Source of the DNA: Lasiosphaeria ovina | Taxonomy: Eukaryota > Ascomycota > Sordariomycetes > Sordariales > Lasiosphaeriaceae | Length of the DNA: 64,000 nt | NCBI GenBank assembly: GCA_033439765.1 | Contig: JAULSN010000002.1 | Span: forward strand, 6,572,001 to 6,636,000 | Direction of reading: 5' to 3' | Shown: one piece after another, positions 57,101 to 64,000 of the stretch | Layout: each line of letters begins with the position of its first letter | Position numbering within the stretch: position 1 is the stretch's first letter | Made by a program: the position numbers and the translations under genes | The notes under the pieces: generated by a model | What the model was told of the DNA's origin: nothing | Database searches by the model: none | What the model saw: only the letters and a program-made list of their open reading frames with translations

Positions 57101-60100
57101 GTGGTATCCTTGGGTTATTGGCAACGGTGGTGGCCGCCCCGGATGTACGTGCGCCCGTAATCACTCTTGACGTTGAATAGGTGGCATCTGAATATGGCAG
57201 AGAAAAGGTTGAAATGTACATGCCGGGGGGCTAGCCGCGGTTGTTACTGTCTTGATTATTTCCCGATCTGGCGCCTCCGAGGGTCAACTTACGCATGCTC
57301 GCCAGCTGAGCTGTCGTCCCTCCCATAGGTACCTGGTTGACGATTTGAAACGGGTGGTGGAATTGGCGACACCATGGACACGAGATCTGGAAGATATATT
57401 CCGTTCCTCTCGAGGAGCCTGAGCAGCCTATATTTGGGGAGTGGGCAGAGTTTGGATGATCGAGTTCCAGGTTTGGCCAAAATAGCACGGCTGGCCTGGT
57501 GTTTGGAGGACGGAGGGGGGCTTGGTGATCACAGATATATTCCGGAACTTGAAGAGTTTCCGGATTCCGCGTATTTCCGGATTCCATCAATCCCCGCCTT
57601 AGCAAGGTCTGCAGAGGAACCATGGTGTATTTCGTTCTGTTCCATCCTTCGTCATAGGCGATATCTGAATCTCTCTTGCCAATATTTTTCCAGCAATACT
57701 CAATCTGCTGAGGCGAGATCAACCTGATCCGCATTTATTGCCCATTCCGTTCAAACCCTGACGCAAATATGCATGCAGAATGTTTGTTTGTATATCTCAC
57801 CAGCAATTCTTAGCTTCCTGTGCTCATATACCAGACCAAAGATCAGGTAGGATACTGCTGTAGGCATTTCTTTCCTCAAAATAAGGTCCGATTATCGCGT
57901 TCTGACCCTTACCATTGCAGAATGTAGTATGATGGCATGGAATGTTAGCCACGTTTGGGACAAACTAAAGTAGTCAAGATTTTGTGAATAATTATTAGAG
58001 AGATTCTGGTGTTATGCCAAATTTGTCCTGGCTGTGGTGCACGTTTTGCATCCAGCTCCTGCTCTAAGAGGAAGCGAACCCAGCATAATTCACCAGAAGA
58101 AGTGTGTCACTGTGCGTTCAAACAAGTTCGTGAGACTACAGCAGCTACGGCTACGGCCATGTGCCAGCATCTACGTGAGGGCGCGTGGCAAATTAGGTAC
58201 AAAGCATTGGCCAATAGATATTAGACTCAAATTTGACAATTAAATATAAATAAAGATACCGTCGACAAAGCTCCAAGTGGCGCCGGCCGCAATCGAGTCA
58301 TTGACGGATGTTTTGAATAGTGGAATTGCGCATTTCGAGGAGGCCAGTCTGTTCAAATCGATGCCTCGACACCCTCTATCTGGGCCAGATGTACAACACA
58401 TTTATTTCACTTTGCTGCACATCGTGTACAGTCCGACAGACAAACCGGGTGTGACATCCAGTCAACAACTGACGCGAGCAGGGTGCGGAAGTTGCTGTGT
58501 TGACGCTTGTTCCCTGGCACCACTGGCTTGCCGATCCGCAGGTGAGAAAAAGAGGCGGTCAACAAGCGGCAAGACGTGTTCCGTCGGTGGGAGGCGTACA
58601 AAAACCGCCCAACGAAATGTGGGGTCTGGGGCAGTGGCCAATTTCCGTCCCAGGAACCGAAGTGAGAAGCCGATCTCCGATAAGGAGCGCAATGTTTTGC
58701 AGCTCGAGAGTGCGGCGGTTTCTACATGGTGGAGATATGAATGGAGTCTCGGCCAGAAACGCAGCGACTCCATCACAACAATCGAGACCAGGACCGACGT
58801 GGCAGGCGAATTGGGAAATCAGTTTACGGGAGCAAATGCCAATCAGTGCAGCGCTCAATCGAGGGGGAAACTTGGGCTCTGACGAAGCATGGCTGCCCTT
58901 ATCAATTGACGAAGGCGAGAGTGCCAGTTGGCCAAGGCGGAGCTGCCTACTGCGTAATTAGACAATTATTGGGCACTGTGTTCTGGTGACCCAATTCTTG
59001 GCTCGAGGCACGGCCCGGGACATGGTTGGGCGACGAGGCGGCTAAAGACGGTAAGACCCAGCTTCCCGGGGCTGTTTGCAAGCACCTTGCACGCATCGAG
59101 CGCGCTGTGAAGAATCAGTTGTTGACGGATGCTGCTAGGGCATCTCCAATGCACGCCAAGACACGAAATTCTCGGGCCACCTTCCGGTGCGGCGCTGCCG
59201 CTGCTGGTGTGTCGGCAAAGGCAAAGGTGTGACGGGAGCAAAAAGTAGGGCTTTTGGGTTTGAGCGACAGTCTTTGGGCAGCCAATGGTGGTTTTATGCA
59301 GAAGGAAGCCTTTTCCAGGCGGGCCTAGGCGGGTCCCGTATCTTATTAGTGGCCTGGAAATGCGGGGCAGGTGGACGGAAAGGGCGGAAGCGGGGCCAAT
59401 CAACAGCAGGCGCGACCCTGCCGCAAGGGCGTTGGCGATCGATGCTGCCACGTCAAAAGGGTCACGACCACCTGATTTTTGACGGAGCCCCAGCAACCAC
59501 AGCCAGCGCGCCCAACCCGCCAGCTCCCCATTCACGCCAGCGCAGCTAGGATTGGCGAGACAGGGCGGAGTGCTGAGCTCCAGTGACGACGACAGCAACA
59601 CAATGAAGCTCGAGCCCTTCAGGCCGTCGGTCTCGGTACAGCGCTGCGGCAGTCGTGGTTGGCCTTGCTCTTTTGGCTGCTGCACAACTGCTCCTTGTCC
59701 TTTTCCCGATTTGCGAATCTCGCCCTATCGTGGCCCAGCAGACCCGCAGGCCCCTTGACGAACCCCCCTTCTCGCGCAGCCCAGCCCGGACACTTTGCTC
59801 TTTCGCCGGTTGGAGAATTCCCGTCCAGACTGCTCTTCGAGCCCAATCCACCCCAATCATTAGACAGACCATGGGGAGCCCGCTTGGTTGGCACCACGCA
59901 GTCTGGCTATGGCTTGCATCGTGACTCAACGCCAACCGCCAACCACCTTGCGCCCCCGGCAGCCCTCGAGTCGTCATCGGTTGCCTGCGTTCTTAGGCAG
60001 CGACAGAGCCCGCTCTGTTCCCAGTATATAGCTAGAGAAGGACAGGACGCTCCTCGGCCACATCGTACCCACTGCCCTTGAAGCATCGAGATTGGACGTC

Positions 60101-60305
60101 AGTTCATCGTGCCCCAACATCAACGTCATCAAACGCCAGTGGCCAGCGCCATCCCCCATTCCCATTCCTTCCTTTTGTCAAATTGCTCCTCGACAACTCG
60201 CCCAACCTGGCGACCCTCGAAGTAGAGACGCCTCAGGCCTACATCAATAAGCCGTCTACGGCTCCTCCCAACACGAATCCATCCATCGACCCAAGCACGC
60301 CAAGC
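54148..60305. other. Gene-poor interval, 6.2 kb
   Basis: No gene that I can support. The longest frames (58966-59685 minus, 57231-57734 minus, 54726-55271 plus, 56722-57180 plus) lack domain signatures, overlap opposite-strand frames or lack ATG starts. A T run of about 21 bases lies near 56268-56288 and a short doubled ACGTTGGGAA word near 54950. The last 400 bases are the promoter and 5' leader side of the coiled-coil gene. Confidence 0.45.
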
Positions 60306-62558
60306 ATGGGGTCAATCGGGAGTGTGGACCCGTCGCAAGCGGTCGACGGCTTGGTCCGTGCCATGCGGGATCTCACTGCTGACACCAACTACAAGATCGT
60401 TGCCGACGTCTTCAGCGAGTTCCTATTCTTGAAAGAGCACAACAACCGCCTTTCCAACTCCCACGTCGTTGTGCTCGAGGAGTACCGCAAGTTCAGGAAC
60501 GAGCTTGAGTCCCACGAGGCCCTGCTGATCAAGGAGAAGGGGGAGCTCGAGCAAACGATTAAAGAGAAGGTCCAAGAGACACACCAACTCAGCGCCATCA
60601 AGATAAAGTTGGAGGGCGATCTTGAGGACACGATAAAAAGCCTCGAGCTGGAGAAGAGCAATGCTGCCGCCGCCGCCGAAGCTGCTGCAAAGGAGCTGGC
60701 CGATCTCCAAGCAGCAAAGGTTGGTGTGGAGGATGCGAAAAAGGACGCAGAGGATGCTGCTGCCGCCGCCGCCGCCGCCGCCGCGCAGGAGATCGCAGCT
60801 CTGACAGAAGCCAAGATCGGCCTGGAGGAGGTGAAAGTGAGCAACGAGGCCGAGATTGCATCGCTGCAGGGAAATGTTGCCGAGCTCAGGGGCGCCAAAG
60901 CCGCGCTGGAAGAGGTCAAGGCTAATAACGAGGCCGAGATTGAGAAGCTGAAGGAGAACATCGCTACCTTGGAGGAGGAGAAGAAGAAGGTGGAGGAAGC
61001 ACTCGAGGCAGCCAATCAAAAGATTGCCTCCTTGAACGACACGGTCGCCCACAAGGACACGGAAATCGAGAGTCTGCACGAGTCACTACGGGCCGCGGAG
61101 GAGCAGATCGGCTCCCTGCAGCAGACTGTTGACGACAAGAACGGGGAGATCGATGATCTTCATGGTCGACTCAAGGCCGAGACTGAGCGGGCCGAAAATG
61201 CCATTGCCCATGGCAACGATCTCCAGACAAAACTGGAAGAGACGGACCACGATCTGCAGGCCATGACTGGGAGGTTTGAGGATCTCGAACAGTACCGGAT
61301 CGAACTCGAGCAGGACAGCGAAGACAGCTAGTAAGTCGCTTGACGAACCGCCCAACAGTCGAGGATTCCAACCCGTGTCCCAGAGACTCTGTCCATTCGG
61401 ATCACTAACCACCCATACGCGATCAGTGTTACGGTTCTTGACAAGATCTGGACCACGCTTGTGCACCTGGTTGAAAACACGTTCCGGCCAGACATCGACG
61501 AGTCAATCTTGGCGGACCAGTCCTGCTGGACAAACCTGCGCAACTCGCAATACCTCAAGCATGCAACACAGCTGCAGGTACCATTACCGCCATCCAACTC
61601 GCCGGCCGCCAAGGGCATGCGCATCAGCGCGGTTCTAGCTGTGCTCTCGCGGGCGCTGCACAAACACGTGTTCCGGCCAGTCTACATCCTCGAAGACGAC
61701 GACGAGGGTTTAGTTAAGTTCCTCCGCACCCTCGAGGACGAAGATCCATCACGCGAGGCCCACATGCGAGCAACGCTGCTGTCTATGATGCCAGAGAGGC
61801 AGCTCGACCAAGGGGCGCGCCGCGTCAAGACAGTTGTACGGGAGGTGTCGTGGCTCGTACAGCACTTGCTCAGTGCCCTGCAGTTCGAGGCATTCTGCTC
61901 CGGACTCGAATCTGCCTGCCGGGTGGCCTGTGAGCAATGGCGTCGCATCCAGATAGCCAACATCAAGATCGAGCCATACTTTGGGCCTCCGTATGACGAC
62001 TTTGACTGGCAGGTGCTCGAGCTGCCAGAGTTTGCCGAGGCGGCTGAGGGCGAAGATGCGATGACGGTGACCGTAGACGAACATGACGACGGCGCTACCG
62101 TGACCGATGGCCCGCTGGAGACGGTAGAGGCCAGTGAGGTGCAGTCGGACAGTGCTGCGGGCGATGCCAACGCCATGTTCGACGCCTCGTCCCAGCAGAA
62201 TCTCGAGCACGGCGTCGAAGACATGGAAGAGGAGGATGGCGACTGCGACATCGATCCGGATGAGATCCTCCTGGTTGTCTGGCCAAGCATGTGCTTGGTC
62301 GAGAACGGCGAGCTCATGTCCATCACGCAAGGCCTGGTCATCTCCAAAGAGCAGGCCCGCCCGGCTCTCGAAGAGGTGCGGTCCCGCTCACGCCAACCAC
62401 CACGCCCCGGGTCTCGCCGCGCCCGCACCATGTCGATGCCGGGCCAGAGCCGCGGCAACAGCCCGCGTGGCAAGTCGGCGCATTTTTTAGCAATAGCCCA
62501 GACAGCATCCGAACCGGCGGGAGGGGTTGCCGTGGATGGTGGAGCCGACGATGGGTGA
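60306..62558 (+). CDS. Coiled-coil protein, 718 residues
   Basis: Two exons, 60306-61330 and 61427-62558, joined in phase 2 to read EDS/YVTVLDKIWTT; the 96-bp intron has GTAAGT, a CACTAAC branch and CAG. The N-terminus MGSIGSVDPSQAVDGLVRAMRDL is followed by about 280 residues of heptad-rich coiled coil (KGELEQTIKEKV ... EIESLHESLRAAEEQIGSL) with Ala runs encoded by GCC repeats near 60760. The second half is globular and helical (KIWTTLVHLVENTFRPDIDESIL, LLSALQFEAFCSGLESACRV). It is followed by an acidic stretch and a Ser/Arg/Pro tail (RSRSRQPPRPGSRRARTMSM) that looks phosphorylatable. The frame runs upstream to a TTG, so ATG 60306 is chosen. It resembles cytoskeletal or spindle-pole-type fungal scaffolds by architecture only; function unknown. 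Confidence 0.85.
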
Positions 62559-63823
62559 AGATGCGAAGCCACTTTGAGCTCGATGGCCATCACAGCGATG
62601 GCTCCAGCACTAAACATGGAGGGAGTGAGCGTGGAGCCAACTCTCGGGAGGTGAGGCTGAGCAGATGGACTTGTAATAACGTACGGTTCTTTTTCTCCTT
62701 TTGCTCGGGTCTTGGCTATTAATGACGACATGACTTTCATTTCTTCTCTATAATACTCCCTTTATCCGCTCTCGTTTTTTTAATACCTCTTGAACAATCA
62801 TAGGCGGGATCGGTTTTATTTCAGGGTTGCAGCATGATGCAAGGACATGAATGGGTCCGTGGCGCATTGATTAAAAAAAAAGCGCAACGCAAAATCAACA
62901 GCTTGTACAGATTGTGTTCCGACTAGACTTCTACAGACCTGTCTTTTCCTTTCCTTTGGTTTTATTTCTTGCTATCTCTCTTTTGCTGTTGCAGCAGTCG
63001 AGGAAGAGGAAAGAATGAAATGTATCAATGAAGCACGGGGTCAACGTTGGAATATCACAGCATGGATGGGGTTTGGGAGGGAGATGATGGAGTGAGTAAT
63101 TAATAGCAATAATGAATGAATCATGGCACTGTCCTTCCATTTCCGTGCACCCTCATTCGGCGTTATTGCACGTAGATACGTGCAAACGGACTGCCGAATT
63201 AGACTTGGCATCTGCTTCTTTTCCGGCTGCTGGGAACTTGCGGAAACAGAGCCAGTCAGGGGACATGATCAAGTTGTTCCATCGTGCTCACGAGCCACGG
63301 CCCACGGGTCCCTGCAATACATGGCTGATGACAGCTGCTGGTTTCGGAAGTGGTACGACTTGTTCAGCTCCCACTCTCCCACTCCAGTCCGCCGCAACAC
63401 CAGCGTCTCGAGGATATGGTCAAGACCACGGTGACCCCTTGTTCACCTCGTCGAGACAGACATGTACCGCCAGCCCCTATATGATGGGCAGCAGGCCGCT
63501 CTTGCACAACTGAACAGCCGCCCCTTGCAATGCCCCAGAATTGTGTAACAAAGGCCAGTGGGGGGACAGAGAAGCATGTGGCAGACCTGGAACTTCTGGT
63601 GTCAAGGCGGAGAAGGGGATGGCGTTAGAGCAACGGCAGAACACCAAACACACCCAGCCCCTCCTCAAGAGTAGAGACGACAAGCAGGGCCACCGCAAGC
63701 CAGATCGCGGTGCTCGGAAAGGGGGAATGGGGAAGCGACAGCGCCAACTATACGAAACGTCTCGGTCCCAGTGGCAGCGGCAGTGATAGCCAAGATCCCA
63801 GCCAGTGCAGGGGCCCAAAGTTA
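62559..63823. other. 3' flank, no supported gene
   Basis: Terminator side of the coiled-coil gene, including T-rich stretches at 62690-62790. Frames of 100-130 codons at 63112-63513 and 63477-63818 are on conflicting strands with no domain. Confidence 0.5.
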
Positions 63824-63931
63824 GGATTCAGACATGTCAAATTGGGATTAAGACGAATCCAGTTTGGATTTAGACGTGTCTAGTTGGGCTTAGACGTGCC
63901 CAGTTGGAGTTGGGTTTAGATGTGCCATGTT
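63824..63931. repeat. Degenerate 21-bp tandem repeat, about five units
   Basis: Units approximate GGATTTAGACGTGTCCAGTTG: 63824-63844, 63845-63865, 63866-63886, 63887-63906 and a longer fifth to about 63931. The differences are mostly transitions. It is near the window end and no ORF spans it, so it may be part of a larger minisatellite. Confidence 0.75.
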
Positions 63932-64000
63932 AGCATCGAGGAAAGATGCAGCGACCTTATCCAATACACAGCAGCAAATTTCTTAGATCGCGGTATCACT

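Noticed and set aside
57231..57734. Opposed frames of 167 (minus) and 117 (plus) codons, both from ATG
   Set aside because: They overlap on opposite strands and neither has recognisable content, so neither can be chosen.
58966..59685. 239-codon minus-strand frame
   Set aside because: Overlaps several plus-strand frames, no domain, composition not distinct from surrounding non-coding sequence.
60389..61015. Serine/alanine-rich minus-strand frames of 208-218 codons
   Set aside because: Antisense shadows of the coiled-coil gene, whose codon bias and heptads define the true frame.
61682..62740. 352-codon minus-strand frame
   Set aside because: Antisense to exon 2 of the coiled-coil gene; Ser-rich with no domain.

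Overview
The window looks like chromosomal DNA of a filamentous ascomycete, most probably a Sordariomycete (inference). The support is short GT-AG introns with CTAAC-type branch points, gene families typical of these moulds (Zn2Cys6 regulator, HET, NACHT-type NLR, DUF2855, fungal CorA-like, HPP), and a Fot1/pogo transposon carrying the transition-only damage of repeat-induced point mutation (RIP). Exon structures below were built by hand from splice consensus and reading-frame continuity. No homology search was run.

Layout. 0.2-2.6 kb: Zn2Cys6 transcription factor (+). 4.2-5.3 kb: HPP-family membrane protein (-). 6.2-6.8 kb: unknown protein (-). 7.3-7.8 kb: decayed reading frame (-). 9.6-11.1 kb: six-exon NmrA-like protein (+). 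11.6-16.0 kb: indoleamine 2,3-dioxygenase (-) and kynureninase (+), head to head over a shared 1-kb promoter; this is a two-gene piece of the tryptophan-kynurenine pathway. 16.3-18.2 kb: HET-domain protein (+). 18.4-19.7 kb: DUF2855 protein (-). 20.5-22.2 kb: CorA-like membrane protein (+), split by a one-base frame change at an ATGA junction. 22.5-24.3 kb: MFS-like transporter (-). 26.1-27.6 kb: low-complexity protein (+). 29.0-33.9 kb: nine-exon NLR (DUF7708-like N-terminus, NTPase core, TPR-like C-terminus; +).

34-40 kb is a damaged zone. It holds AT-rich repeat-like sequence, a complete 1,864-bp Fot1/pogo element with 68-bp inverted repeats and TA target duplication, a multi-pass membrane protein gene whose last 24 codons were cut off by that insertion, and the C-terminal relic of a FAD monooxygenase. 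42.7-44.5 kb: carboxypeptidase S-like M20 peptidase (-). From 44.5 to 60.3 kb the sequence is very gene-poor; I can support only a tentative 121-residue gene (47.4-48.0 kb) and a small MGC-starting, probably lipid-anchored protein (53.7-54.1 kb). 60.3-62.6 kb: coiled-coil protein (+). The window ends in a degenerate 21-bp tandem repeat.

The only clear pathway partnership is the kynurenine pair. The HET and NLR genes belong to families used in fungal non-self recognition, but nothing here shows that they act together. The best-supported unusual structure is the RIP-killed transposon inside the membrane-protein gene, where the terminal repeat supplies a new stop codon and the missing transmembrane tail is still readable on the far side of the element.
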